Positions 56,433 to 64,000 of a DNA stretch of 64,000 nucleotides are shown in pieces. Within the stretch, counting starts at the first letter, position 1. Each line of letters begins with the position of its first letter. Source of the DNA: Nonomuraea thailandensis. GTDB taxonomy: Bacteria; Actinomycetota; Actinomycetes; Streptosporangiales; Streptosporangiaceae. Under the pieces are notes generated by a model. It worked only from the letters and a program-made list of their open reading frames with translations, was not told the origin of the DNA and did not search any database. The translations under genes and the position numbers were made by a program. The stretch spans positions 496,001 to 560,000 of the forward strand of contig NZ_JAMZEB010000001.1 in NCBI RefSeq assembly GCF_024172165.1. The letters are read 5' to 3'.

Positions 56433-57668
56433 GTGGCAGCGCCCCTCGTCAGATCACCGAAAGCGTTGCGCGTGCCCGTCCCTTGTGCTCGTCAGATCGC
56501 CTTGACCGCCTCCGAGCGGCGGCGGTTGAAGAAGCTGGCCCATGCTCATACGGTCCCCTACCAGCAGGTCGTCCGTGTCCGGATCGTGCTGGATGCCGCG
56601 CATGGCTACTCCAACGCCCGGATCGCCCTGCGGCAGCGCGTCCATCTCGACACCGTCCGGCGGTGGCGTGGCCGCTATGCCGATCAGGGCATCGACGGGC
56701 TCAAGGATCGGCCCCGAAGCGGCCGTCCGCCCCGCTTTACCCTCGTCCAGCGGGCCGAGGTCACGGCGCTGGCCTGCCAGTTACCGGCCGAGACCGGGAT
56801 GCCGCTGTCCCGCTGGAGCAGCGCCGACCTGGCCGCCGAAGTGGTCGGGCGGCGCATCGCCGAGGCGATGTCCGCCTCATCCGTCCGCCGGATTCTGGCC
56901 GCCGACGTGCTCAAGCCCTGGCAGCACACCTCCTGGATCTTCATCCGCGACCCCGGCTTCGCCACCAAGGCCGCCCGCGTGCTCGACCTCTACCAGCGCC
57001 TCTGGAACGGCCGGCCCTTGGCCGGCAACGAGTACGTGATCTCCTCCGACGAGAAGACCTCGATCCAGGCTCGCTGCCGCTGTCACCCCACCCTGCCGCC
57101 GGGACGGTCGCGGATGATGCGCGTCAACCACGACTACGACCGTGGCGGCGCGCTGGCCTACCTGGCCGCCTACGACGTCCACCAGGCCCGCGTGTCCGGG
57201 CGCTGCTCACCCAAGACGGGCATCGTCCCGTTCATGGACCTGGTCGAGCAGGTCATGTCGCAAGAGCCGTACGCCTCGGCCCGGCGGGTGTTCTGGGTCG
57301 TGGGCAACGGCTCCTCCCATCGTGGCAAGGCCGCCGCCGACCGGCTCGCCGCCCGGTTCCCCAACGCGGTGATGGTCCACACTCCCGTGCACGCGTCCTG
57401 GCTCAACCAGATCGAGATCTTCTTCTCCATCGTGCAGCGCAAGGTGGTCACACCCAACGACTTCACCGCCCTTGACCAGGTCGAAGACCGGCTGATCGCC
57501 TTCGAGCGCCGTTACAACGAGACCGCCCGGCCCTTCAGATGGAAGTTCACCCCGGCCGACCTCGAGGACCTGCTGGCCCGGATCGAGCGACACGAACAGA
57601 ACGAGCACCACTTCCAGCAACCCACCGGCTGCGGCCACCAGCCTGCCGCACTACCAGCAACCATGTGA
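56433..57668 (+). CDS. IS630-family transposase, probably inactive
   Basis: A 411-residue IS630-family transposase with an N-terminal helix-turn-helix (N-A-R-I-A-L-R-Q-R-V-H-L-D-T-V-R-R-W near 61-78) and a C-terminal DDE core. The first catalytic Asp is D206 in I-S-S-D-E-K-T-S-I-Q and the last acidic residue E328 in L-N-Q-I-E-I-F-F-S. The middle motif normally reads V-D-N-G-S-S-H; here it is V-G-N-G-S-S-H (G291, codon GGC), so the second catalytic Asp is gone. GTG 56433 (M-A-A-P-L-V-R-S-P) is the likely start; upstream codons in frame belong to the element's other strand gene. Confidence 0.9.
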   Translation: MAAPLVRSPKALRVPVPCARQIALTASERRRLKKLAHAHTVPYQQVVRVRIVLDAAHGYSNARIALRQRVHLDTVRRWRGRYADQGIDGLKDRPRSGRPPRFTLVQRAEVTALACQLPAETGMPLSRWSSADLAAEVVGRRIAEAMSASSVRRILAADVLKPWQHTSWIFIRDPGFATKAARVLDLYQRLWNGRPLAGNEYVISSDEKTSIQARCRCHPTLPPGRSRMMRVNHDYDRGGALAYLAAYDVHQARVSGRCSPKTGIVPFMDLVEQVMSQEPYASARRVFWVVGNGSSHRGKAAADRLAARFPNAVMVHTPVHASWLNQIEIFFSIVQRKVVTPNDFTALDQVEDRLIAFERRYNETARPFRWKFTPADLEDLLARIERHEQNEHHFQQPTGCGHQPAALPATM

Positions 57669-57697
57669 ACCCCCGAATGACTTACGAGCCGGACCAC

Positions 57698-58013
57698 TTA
57701 GCCACACAGAACAAGATGGAACGGTCCATAGATCTCCCCTGGCCGTGCCAGCAGATCAGCGGCGCGGCCGAAGGCGCTCCGGGCACACGAAGGCAGCTGG
57801 ACCGCCTGCGGGAGAACGATCGGCGTACGAAAGAGGTGCGAACGTCTCGCCCGTGAAGGACGAGACGCTCGACCGCACCTGACTTCTTTCCTGCCACGCC
57901 CCTGACAAGGGGCTCCTTCATCATCGACAGTAAGAGCGGCTCCTGGCAAGGCAGATTCCTGCCAACCTCTACCACTTTGCGACAATTGGCCCTTTCCGAC
58001 CTTACGGCCCTGG
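57698..58013. other. Intergenic region with short hairpins
   Basis: No gene. CGTCTCG/CGAGACG (near 57841-57873) and GCCCC/GGGGC (near 57897-57913) are short inverted repeats that could act as weak terminators. Confidence 0.35.
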
Positions 58014-58830
58014 TCAGGCGGCTACCGGCGAGTGCCCCGGATTGCCTACGGTCAGGGCGCGGCCGGGGAAGGATGTGACGTCATCCAGGATCTCCTCCTT
58101 GCTGCTGTCGTTGAACGCCTCGTGGCTGCCGCCCGGATGGAACCACTCGGTGAGGTCGCTCCCCCGCATGGCCTCGCTATCCCGCCCCGGCTACCGGTGA
58201 GCTGCACGAGCTGTCGTCTTGGACGTGCAGCCACGACGTCGGCAGATTCCCCAACGTGCCGCCCCTGGCGATCGTGGTCAGCGCCTCGGCGACCGCCTCC
58301 AGCGTGGCCCGCTTGAACGGCCCGTGCCACACCAGCGGGGTCGGCCCCGGCCGTCTCCCCCACGGACGGATCGCGGGAGCGGAACGCCGGGTCGAGGGGG
58401 ACGTCGGGGATCTCGTCGCAGCAGAGCAGCGTGGACAGGAGGTCTCACTCCCCGATCACGGGCCGGACAGCCGCAGCGCGGCCACGACGGCGCCGTGCCG
58501 GTGGACGTAGCGAGCGGCGATCATGCCGCCCATCGAGTGGCCGATCATCACCACCACCGGCACGCCGGGGTGATGCGCCCGGGCATGTTCCTGGACCGTG
58601 TGCACGCCGGTGACCACGTCCTCGAAGTCCCCGATCAGCACCCGGTCACCCTCCGACTCGCCGTGACCGACGTGGCCCATGCCGTAGACGGCGGCGCCGC
58701 ACCGCACGAGCAGGGCGGCCACGTGCTCGTAGCGGCCTATGTGCTCGTCGTTGCCGGGGGTCAGGATGCCACATAGCGGGGCTGGTCGTTGGGCCACTCC
58801 CGGACCATGTTGAGTCCCCGGACGCCGGCG
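58014..58830 (-). pseudogene. Alpha/beta hydrolase (monoacylglycerol lipase-like), frameshifted
   Basis: Remnant of a monoacylglycerol-lipase-type hydrolase. The central frame (58797-58456) has H-I-G-R-Y-E-H-V-A-A-L-L-V, Y-G-M-G-H-V-G-H-G-E-S-E-G and the nucleophile elbow G-H-S-M-G-G. The C-terminal part lies in other frames: L-L-C-C-D-E-I-P-D-V-P-L-D-P-A-F, then S-H-E-A-F-N-D-S-S-K-E-E-I-L-D-D-V with the catalytic His, ending at 58014. The start region (W-P-N-D-Q-P-R-Y-V-A) is again in a different frame. At least three frameshifts, so non-functional. Confidence 0.75.
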
Positions 58831-58957
58831 ATGGGGTCTGTACGCGACTCGCTCTCTGTGCGGTCACGAGGTTGGTCATGTCAGTGTCGAGTAACGGGCG
58901 TCTGCCGACACTCGCAGCGCCGATCACAGGACTCGGGTCAGGCATGTCGGCAACCCG

Positions 58958-59003
58958 TGTCGAAATCAATGTCGGTGAACGGTGCGTGGAGTAGATTTCG
59001 ACA
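58958..59003. promoter_or_regulatory. Inverted repeat abutting the resolvase gene, possible res subsite/operator
   Basis: TGTCGAAATC (58958-58967) and GATTTCGACA (58994-59003) form a perfect 10-base inverted repeat separated by 26 bases. The right arm ends directly before the GTG start of the resolvase. Tn3-type resolvases bind imperfect palindromes of this size next to their own gene, both for recombination and autorepression. Confidence 0.55.
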
Positions 59004-59600
59004 GTGCTCTTCGGCTACGCGCGGATCAGTACCGCCGAGCAGAACCCCGACCACCAGATCGACGCACTGCTGCGCGCGGGCGTCGACCGCGACGACATCC
59101 ATCTGGACAAGGCCAGTGGCGCCAAGTCCTCCCGGCCCAGCCTCGACCTGGTTCTCAAGCTGCTGCGCCACGGCGACACGCTGAAGGTCACCCGGCTAGA
59201 CCGGCTGTCGCGCTCAGTCCTGCACTTGGTCACCCTCGGGGCAGACCTGCGCGAACGCGGGGTAGGACTGCATGTGATCGAGCAAGGAATCGACACCGAC
59301 ACGATGGAGGGCCGCGCGATGTTCGGCATGCTGTCGGACCTGGCCGAACCCCAACGCGAGCTGATCGTCGCCAACACGATGGACGGCCTGGCCTCCGCCC
59401 GTGCCCGCGGCCGGGCCGGCGGACGCCGGCCCAAGCTCACCACCGACCAGGCCGGCCTCGTCCAGCAGCCATACGACACGCGGGACAAGACCGTCCAGCA
59501 GATCGCGGACGTGTTCGGGGTGCCGCGCTCGACGGTGGACGGGCACCTGAAGGGCGACACCGTGCCCCGCCAGCCAAAGAAGACCCTGGACAGGGCGTAG
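59004..59600 (+). CDS. Serine recombinase (Tn3-type resolvase/invertase)
   Basis: A 198-residue small serine recombinase. The catalytic Ser9 is in Y-A-R-I-S-T-A-E-Q, and R-L-D-R-L-S-R-S near 63-70 and the long E helix (M-L-S-D-L-A-E-P-Q-R-E-L-I) are standard. The C-terminal helix-turn-helix reads T-V-Q-Q-I-A-D-V-F-G-V-P-R-S-T-V-D. The GTG start at 59004 directly follows the inverted repeat. All key residues are intact, so it is probably active as a resolvase or invertase. No Tn3 transposase is in the window, so it may be a transposon remnant or act on chromosomal inversion sites. Confidence 0.92.
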   Translation: MLFGYARISTAEQNPDHQIDALLRAGVDRDDIHLDKASGAKSSRPSLDLVLKLLRHGDTLKVTRLDRLSRSVLHLVTLGADLRERGVGLHVIEQGIDTDTMEGRAMFGMLSDLAEPQRELIVANTMDGLASARARGRAGGRRPKLTTDQAGLVQQPYDTRDKTVQQIADVFGVPRSTVDGHLKGDTVPRQPKKTLDRA

Positions 59601-59801
59601 TCGGGCAGGCAGTTGGTGCCTTGTTTGTCGTGGCCGAGCTAGCGGCCCCGGGCTTCGGCCATGGGGTGGCGGACGGCCGAGACTTGTCACATCGCCAGTA
59701 GCCACGCTCGCTCGTCTCCTCACGAAAAAACTTGACTCGCTTGTCATCCGGAACCGGTCCTGCATCGCGTCCATACCTATGACAGCTTGAGGACGGAGTT
59801 C

Positions 59802-60284
59802 ATGGATGGACGATGGTTCGACAGCTTCGTGGTGCATCGCTACGAACGGTTACGACATTCGGCCTTTCTGCTTACGGGAGACCTTGGGACCGCTGAAGAT
59901 GTTGTGCAGTCGGCACTGGCGAAGGCCTGGGTGGCGTGGGGGCGGATCAAGAGCAATCCCGATTCCTACGTGTACCGGATCCTCGTGAACACCCACATCT
60001 CGTGGTGGCGCCGGAAATGGCGTCATGAGCTGCCCTCCGTGGACGTGCCCGACCATCCCGACCCCCACGACTTCGCCGCCGAGGTGGAACGGCGGCAGGC
60101 GCTTCTGACCGCCATCGGCGGGCTGTCGAGGAGGCAGCGGGCGATCGTCGTGCTGCACTACTTCGAACAATTGACACTGACCCAGTGTGCCGAGGTGCTC
60201 GGAACGGTCAAGACGCAGCTCGGCCGCGCCCTGAAACGGCTCCGCGTCGATCCGGAAATCCAGCCAGCGGAGGTGGAACGATGA
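59802..60284 (+). CDS. ECF sigma factor, SigE family (actinobacterial)
   Basis: A 160-residue ECF sigma factor of the actinobacterial SigE (SigE70) family. Region 2 is F-V-V-H-R-Y-E-R-L-R-H-S-A-F-L-L-T-G-D-L-G-T-A-E-D-V-V-Q and region 4 L-S-R-R-Q-R-A-I-V-V-L-H-Y-F-E-Q-L-T-L-T-Q-C-A-E-V-L-G. The G-T-V-K-T-Q-L-G-R-A-L-K-R-L end is typical. The ATG at 59802 lies after GGAG; a TTG at 59787 is the alternative. Its stop overlaps the next gene (ATGA at 60281), the membrane protein that probably acts as its anti-sigma factor. Confidence 0.93.
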   Translation: MDGRWFDSFVVHRYERLRHSAFLLTGDLGTAEDVVQSALAKAWVAWGRIKSNPDSYVYRILVNTHISWWRRKWRHELPSVDVPDHPDPHDFAAEVERRQALLTAIGGLSRRQRAIVVLHYFEQLTLTQCAEVLGTVKTQLGRALKRLRVDPEIQPAEVER

Positions 60285-61069
60285 GCTACACCGAAGAGCA
60301 CTTGCGCGCGGTACTGGCCGAGCGCGTGGCCTCGGGCTCTCCTGACGTGCAGCAGATTGTCCGACGGGGCCGCCGCATCAAACGGCGCAGGAGGGCAGGT
60401 TTCACGCTCGCGGGCCTCGGCGCGGCCGCCACCGTTTTCTTGGGGGTTCAGGGCGGCTGGGTGGGTACGGCCCCTGTGGCGGAACGGCGGCCGGCGACGG
60501 CATCGGCGGCGCCTAGTCTGCCGCCCGAAGACATGCGAGCCGTGCCCCCCGCTCCATTGATCGCGAGCCAGTCGTCCGCCACCTTGCCCTCCGGCAAGAC
60601 CGTGAAATTCCGGCCGTTAAGCTTCTTCACCTCGTACACGGTCGTCTGCACCGACCCGGAGGCGTGGGTGATCATCCGGCGGGAGGGCGGTGGCGGAGGC
60701 GTGGGACGGTGTGGCCAGAAGGGCGCGAGCAGTCACTCGAGCAAGGAGTCGGTGGCGTCCGGGTGGTTGGAGCGCACGCAACAGATCGAGGTCTGGGTCT
60801 TGCCCGCCGACGCCCCGATCCACGACCTGAGGCGAGGCGCCGGTTCCGGCCTCTACGCCGGATGCACGGTGGCCAGGAAGGACGTGAGCTGGTGCGACGG
60901 CAAATACCTGCAAATTCCCCTGGTACGGCAGCCTGGCGCCCTGAAGAAGCTGGTCGAGGAGACCAGGTCACGTCCGGGGGCATGGGTGGTCGGTGTTTAC
61001 GACCGAGCGGACGCGACCGACCCAATCCCAACGGCGACCACCACCGTCACCCTGAAGCCCACAGGTTGA
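60281..61069 (+). CDS. Membrane-anchored probable anti-sigma factor
   Basis: A 262-residue protein with a cytoplasmic N-terminus (Y-T-E-E-H-L-R-A-V-L-A-E-R-V-A), a basic stretch R-R-G-R-R-I-K-R-R-R-R before one transmembrane helix (about 40-60), and an extracytoplasmic domain of about 200 residues with three or four cysteines. This layout is common for proteins encoded right after SigE-family sigma genes in actinomycetes, where they hold the sigma factor at the membrane. There is no zinc-binding anti-sigma motif. The ATGA overlap with the sigma gene makes co-regulation near certain; the anti-sigma role is inferred from position. Confidence 0.8.
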   Translation: MSYTEEHLRAVLAERVASGSPDVQQIVRRGRRIKRRRRAGFTLAGLGAAATVFLGVQGGWVGTAPVAERRPATASAAPSLPPEDMRAVPPAPLIASQSSATLPSGKTVKFRPLSFFTSYTVVCTDPEAWVIIRREGGGGGVGRCGQKGASSHSSKESVASGWLERTQQIEVWVLPADAPIHDLRRGAGSGLYAGCTVARKDVSWCDGKYLQIPLVRQPGALKKLVEETRSRPGAWVVGVYDRADATDPIPTATTTVTLKPTG

Positions 61070-61326
61070 GATCGTCGCGTTGAAGAGGCACGGGTCGCGC
61101 CCTGCAATCACAGCGGGGTTGGGAGGTGACACTGGGCCGCCCGGCCCCGCTCTCGTGCGAGCGGAAATCCCGGCCGGGCAGTTCCAAGACCCTTATCCGT
61201 CGATGTCCGGAATTGTCCGGTCGCATTACCTTGATCGGCTGCTGTCGCCATGTGAAGAATGGAGGCCATGCATGCCTTTTAACAGTTGTCGCCGGACGAG
61301 TGTCGTCAGCAGTGCCATGAGGTCAT

Positions 61327-61884
61327 ATGGCATCCCCAGGGGAGAACCGGTGGCGGGCCGGAGTTGCCGTTTCCGGCGTTGCGGCCGTACTCATCCTCAT
61401 GGTGAGCTCAGTGGTCAGCGTGGTGATCGTGATCACCGCCTCAACGGGGGTGGGGGGCGAAACGTCGGAGGTCTCTTCGCGTGAGAGGATTCAACTCGCA
61501 AAAGCGGCCAACCCTGTCTCATCGCCCACTCCGGGGACGCTCCAGGCGCCTGTGGTGTCGGTCTCTCCCCCGCCCTCTTCCTCGACGGAATCGCATCCTG
61601 CGACTTCACCTGGCCCAAGCCCCACCTGGACAGGCAAACCGGGAGGGGAAATCTACTACGGCACGTTCAGCAAGGAAGAGTGTGTCAAGAGGGGCGATGA
61701 AGGGCTTGCAGCACAGAAATGGTCCGATTACACCTGTAAGCAGCTCCCCAAGCGCGACGGGCCGCCAAAGCCCGGCGAGCTCATAGAGGACCTCGGGGTT
61801 GTCACCGGGCAAGCTACAGGCGACTATCGGCTCTGGGTGGTGGATTGGCTATGCCGGATCAGGATGGAAAAAGATTGCAACTAG
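61327..61884 (+). CDS. Membrane-anchored protein of unknown function
   Basis: A 185-residue protein with a single N-terminal membrane helix (about 11-38, rich in Val, Ile and Ser), a Pro/Ser/Thr-rich linker (about 60-105) and a compact C-terminal domain with four cysteines (E-E-C-V-K-R-G, T-C-K-Q-L, L-C-R-I, K-D-C-N) that could form two disulphides outside the cell. No family recognised. The ATG at 61327 sits in a CATATG; ribosome-site sequence GAGG lies just upstream. It follows the sigma/anti-sigma pair by 257 bases on the same strand and could be part of that regulon (inference). Confidence 0.65.
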   Translation: MASPGENRWRAGVAVSGVAAVLILMVSSVVSVVIVITASTGVGGETSEVSSRERIQLAKAANPVSSPTPGTLQAPVVSVSPPPSSSTESHPATSPGPSPTWTGKPGGEIYYGTFSKEECVKRGDEGLAAQKWSDYTCKQLPKRDGPPKPGELIEDLGVVTGQATGDYRLWVVDWLCRIRMEKDCN

Positions 61885-62039
61885 CCTCGATCACTCAGAC
61901 TCAGAGCGGATCAGCCGACTGTTGAACCTCGGCCCGAGGTCGAGCTGTTTGCCCCATGTCGAGCTCGAACTTGCCGTACAGGTTAAGATGGGACCAGAAC
62001 AGAGCCGACAGGGTGCCGGTCGGCGTCGGTGAGCTTCTT

Positions 62040-62290
62040 TCTTCGATCTTGTGTCGTAGCTCCAGGAACAAGAAGTAGGTCTTGATCGCCTCGGCCCGTG
62101 ACAGGCGGGTGCCCTTGGCCGCACCGCGTAGTACCTGGCCGAAGTAGGCGTCGGCGTCGGCCGAGCCATGCCCGGACCTGCTCGATGGGGATCACCTCAG
62201 AGCTGATCGTGGCGTCTGACAGGCCGGCAGCCGCGCGCGAGCACGAACCCGGCCAGCACGTCGGTCTCGAACTCAACCAGCTCTTCAGGG
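62040..62290 (-). pseudogene. Tyrosine recombinase (integrase) N-terminal remnant
   Basis: Frameshifted N-terminal part of a phage-type integrase: F-E-T-D-V-L-A-G-F-V-L-A-R-G, I-E-Q-V-R-A-W-L-G, then A-A-K-G-T-R-L-S-R-A-E-A-I-K-T-Y-F-L-F-L-E-L-R-H-K-I-E. This matches the SAM-like core-binding domain of actinobacterial tyrosine recombinases. The catalytic R-H-R-Y domain is absent. Confidence 0.7.
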
Positions 62291-62294
62291 CCGA

Positions 62295-62537
62295 CTTGTC
62301 GCCCTTCTTGATCGCGACCATGTCGTCGGCGATCAGAACGGCGTCGTCACGGCCGGAGGTGTGCCAGCAGCTGTTGCCGCCGACCACCAGCGTCGCGCAT
62401 GCGTTCAACGTCAAGATGACCGGCAGCGGATGACGGCGGCCACGGGTCGAGCGATGATCGGGGACGGACGCCAATCGGGCCATCAACGCCGCTTCCATCG
62501 CGATCGGGTCGGTCGTCAGTTCCGCTTCCGTGGTCAA
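62295..62537 (-). pseudogene. Fused fragments of ISAs1-type and IS701-type transposases
   Basis: The first 45 residues (L-M-A-R-L-A-S-V-P-D-H-R-S-T-R-G-R-R-H-P-L and A-C-A-T-L-V-V-G-G) match the start of ISAs1-family transposases. The next 20 (A-V-L-I-A-D-D-M-V-A-I-K-K-G-D-K-S) resemble the first-Asp region of IS701-family transposases. It then runs into the integrase fragment. A mosaic of broken elements. Confidence 0.6.
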
Positions 62538-62799
62538 GCTGATCGCGGTGACATGACGGCTTTCCGTGGAGGGTCACTCAGGATCCATCCCGGCACTCTT
62601 TCTCCGCGCAACGCCGCACAGCGAGCGGACGTTCCGATCGATTGCCGGTGAAGCTGACGGAATGCACGTGGGTATCGACGGTCGTGTCAGGGCTCGCGCT
62701 CGCGCAGTACGCCGTGGGCATCGGCGGCCCTAGGCGATTCCGTCGCGTTGGGGTGATCTAGCGGGTGAACAACCGAAAGCTAAAGGCCCGCCGGGCAAG
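62538..62799. other. Intergenic region
   Basis: About 260 bases without a recognisable gene or signal. Confidence 0.4.
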
Positions 62800-63513
62800 T
62801 CAGCCGTGATCCGGCAGGACCAGCAGGTAAGTCCGGGCATAGGCGAACTTTGCTCCACGAGGCCAGTCGAACTCCCGCAAGATCGCCGACGCCTGCTCGT
62901 GGACCTCCCCGTTGACGCGAACCTCGGCCAGCTTCACATCCCGATCACCGCCGCAAAGGATCTTGACCCCGTTGAGGTGCGGATGGTCGAACGACCCGGC
63001 CAGCGCGCCACCAAGGCGCGGCAGAATCTGGGACTCGGCGAACCATTCGGTGAGGGGTTCGACGTCACCGTTCATCGCGACGACTCCTACCGGCCCGTGG
63101 ATCACGTGATGGCCCTGCAGCCCTCCCGGGTCGTCGTGCTGGAAGTGTTCGGCGAGTTCGCCCCGCTGATAGAGCAACTCCATGAAGGCCGCCCCGGCCG
63201 TCATCGCCCACATCTCGACGGCCTGCTTGATACTCGCCTCTTTGGTGCCACCTACCCCGCTGGTGCAGTCCCACAGGATGGGCGCCTCCTGGTTCTTGGC
63301 GTTGAGGTCAATCCCGAGGTCGAGGTGAGCAGGGCCGCCGTCGAAGTCCAGTTCGCGGATCACCACCGCGCTGTCACCCGGCCCCCAGACCATCCCGTCC
63401 CTGACGCGCCAGCGTTCGCCGTACGATGCCATCCGCTTGGCGATGGCGTTCAACGCGAACTTCACCTGAGGGTGGACGGAGGCGCGCCGTCCCCGGCGGC
63501 TTGTTCTGCTCAT
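62800..63513 (-). CDS. DUF6348-type protein
   Basis: A 237-residue soluble protein resembling the DUF6348 family found in actinomycetes. Typical text includes V-V-I-R-E-L-D-F-D-G-G-P-A-H-L-D-L-G-I, I-L-W-D-C-T-S-G-V-G, F-M-E-L-L-Y-Q-R-G-E-L-A-E-H-F and G-V-K-I-L-C-G-G. Function unknown; related proteins are cytosolic and sometimes linked to immunity-like loci, which I cannot confirm here. I chose the ATG at 63513 (M-S-R-T-S-R-R-G) because further upstream the frame loses protein character. The gene is alone on its strand. Confidence 0.75.
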   Translation of the reverse strand: MSRTSRRGRRASVHPQVKFALNAIAKRMASYGERWRVRDGMVWGPGDSAVVIRELDFDGGPAHLDLGIDLNAKNQEAPILWDCTSGVGGTKEASIKQAVEMWAMTAGAAFMELLYQRGELAEHFQHDDPGGLQGHHVIHGPVGVVAMNGDVEPLTEWFAESQILPRLGGALAGSFDHPHLNGVKILCGGDRDVKLAEVRVNGEVHEQASAILREFDWPRGAKFAYARTYLLVLPDHG

Positions 63514-63885
63514 GCCCCGCAAATGTAGTGGAGATCGGGTGCCTTGGTGCATGGCATTTCCCGCGGCCGGCACCTGGCTCGCCGGCGGCGTCCTCGACTT
63601 CTTCACGCCGATGCCGACCATGATGGAGTTGCCTGTCAGAGCGACTCGCACGTGAGAACTCCGCGTCCTCTTGCGGCCTTTTCCGAAGTCGGATTTGGCA
63701 GAAAACAGTCGCTAGTTGGCGTATTTTCCATCACCGTGGCCATCAGGACTTGTGTGGCTTCCATGGGGTCCATTCGCCGCACCGCCTCACCTCATCCGCG
63801 ACTGAGGGCGACATCCGTTCCGCCGCCAAAACTCCGTATTTGGTACGGATGCTTTCCGGACACACCGCCGCTAGCCTCGGTGATC

Positions 63886-63908
63886 GTTCGCGTGAACCAC
63901 CCGCGAAC
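63886..63908. promoter_or_regulatory. Inverted repeat upstream of the truncated exporter gene
   Basis: GTTCGCG (63886-63892) and CGCGAAC (63902-63908), a 7-base perfect inverted repeat with a 9-base spacer, ending 15 bases before the ATG at 63924. Position and size suit an operator for a TetR- or MarR-type repressor, which would lie outside the window. Confidence 0.45.
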
Positions 63909-63923
63909 CACGAAGGAGCAGCA

Positions 63924-64000
63924 ATGGTTTCGTCCACCTTTCCAGAAGCCGCCCGTAGACGGTGGCCGGCGGCACTCGCGCTGACCGCATTAGTCATCCC
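63924..64000 (+). CDS. Start of a membrane protein (possible MFS exporter), cut by the window edge
   Basis: ATG at 63924 with AAGGAG seven bases upstream. The first 25 codons give a basic stretch A-A-R-R-R-W-P followed by A-A-L-A-L-T-A-L-V-I-P, the beginning of a transmembrane helix typical of DHA2-type major facilitator exporters. The rest lies beyond position 64000, so the family is only a guess. The preceding inverted repeat suggests control by a local repressor. Confidence 0.5.
   Translation, partial: MVSSTFPEAARRRWPAALALTALVI

Larger units (their letters stand above)
56028..57697. mobile_element. IS630-family insertion sequence with passenger gene (1670 bp)
   Basis: Ends share a 27-base imperfect inverted repeat, 23 of 27 matching (GTGGTCCTGCCCGTAAGTTC at 56028 onward, and the complement of 57671-57697), flanked by TTA (56025-56027 and 57698-57700), compatible with the TA target of the IS630 group. 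Between them lie a minus-strand gene and the plus-strand transposase gene. Confidence 0.82.

Noticed and set aside
58219..58776. Plus-strand 185-codon frame opposite the hydrolase remnant
   Set aside because: Minus-strand text shows clear lipase motifs, so the plus-strand frame is its shadow.
61890..62537. A single intact 184-residue gene
   Set aside because: The frame joins fragments of unrelated mobile-element proteins and no family spans it.

Overview
The window is high-GC DNA from an actinomycete, most likely of the Nonomuraea/Streptosporangium type. This is inferred from GC content, codon use, GTG/TTG starts, SARP and SigE-type regulators and the actinobacterial insertion sequences. No ribosomal or other marker gene is present to fix the genus.

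Region 1 (43-15346, all minus strand) is the right-hand end of a nonribosomal peptide gene cluster that runs off the left edge. From its pathway regulator leftwards it holds a SARP activator, both glutamate mutase subunits (3-methylaspartate), an AsnA-like class II synthetase without a tRNA-binding domain, a glutamate-synthase-like flavoprotein, a CPA2 antiporter, a flavin reductase with a PyrH-like tryptophan halogenase, an A-PCP-TE synthetase, a VioC/VioD-type pair (hydroxyarginine to capreomycidine), a tryptophan-dioxygenase-like haem protein and an MbtH protein. Most neighbours overlap by 1-10 bases or lie within a few bases of each other, so this is one long operon. Predicted building blocks are capreomycidine, 3-methylaspartate or its amide, and chlorinated tryptophan or kynurenine. 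I do not recognise a known product with this combination.

Region 2 (15347-17278) is a graveyard of transposase fragments. Region 3 (17279-28324, plus strand) looks like a coherent catabolic operon: proline-dehydrogenase-like enzyme, M24 dipeptidase, class V PLP enzyme, fold-type III PLP enzyme, an arginase-fold protein lacking one metal ligand, two tandem LysR regulators, a polar amino-acid ABC importer and an SDR dehydrogenase. Its substrate is unknown.

Region 4 (28325-36500) is an insertion hotspot. Two different IS701-family elements and one IS5-family element sit end to end at a single TTAG/TTA site, followed by a frameshifted ArsR-like regulator, a small secreted protein and IS110/IS630 remnants. 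Region 5 (36510-42269) is a complete arabinoside utilisation locus: Tat lipoprotein binding protein, two permeases and a GH51 arabinofuranosidase, divergent from a LacI regulator over a clear palindromic operator.

Region 6 (42300-58830) mixes intact genes (DUF899, SRPBCC/ArsR pair, a Gfo/Idh-like protein with altered catalytic residues, a Phd-type antitoxin with a long tail, a MacB-type ABC system) with many decayed ones, plus an IS630-family element carrying a passenger gene. Region 7 (58950-64000) holds a serine resolvase with a res-like palindrome at its start, an ECF sigma/membrane anti-sigma pair, small unknown proteins, a mosaic of three mobile-element fragments and the first codons of a probable exporter. 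Single-base frameshifts recur from 33 kb onward; decay and sequencing error cannot be told apart here.
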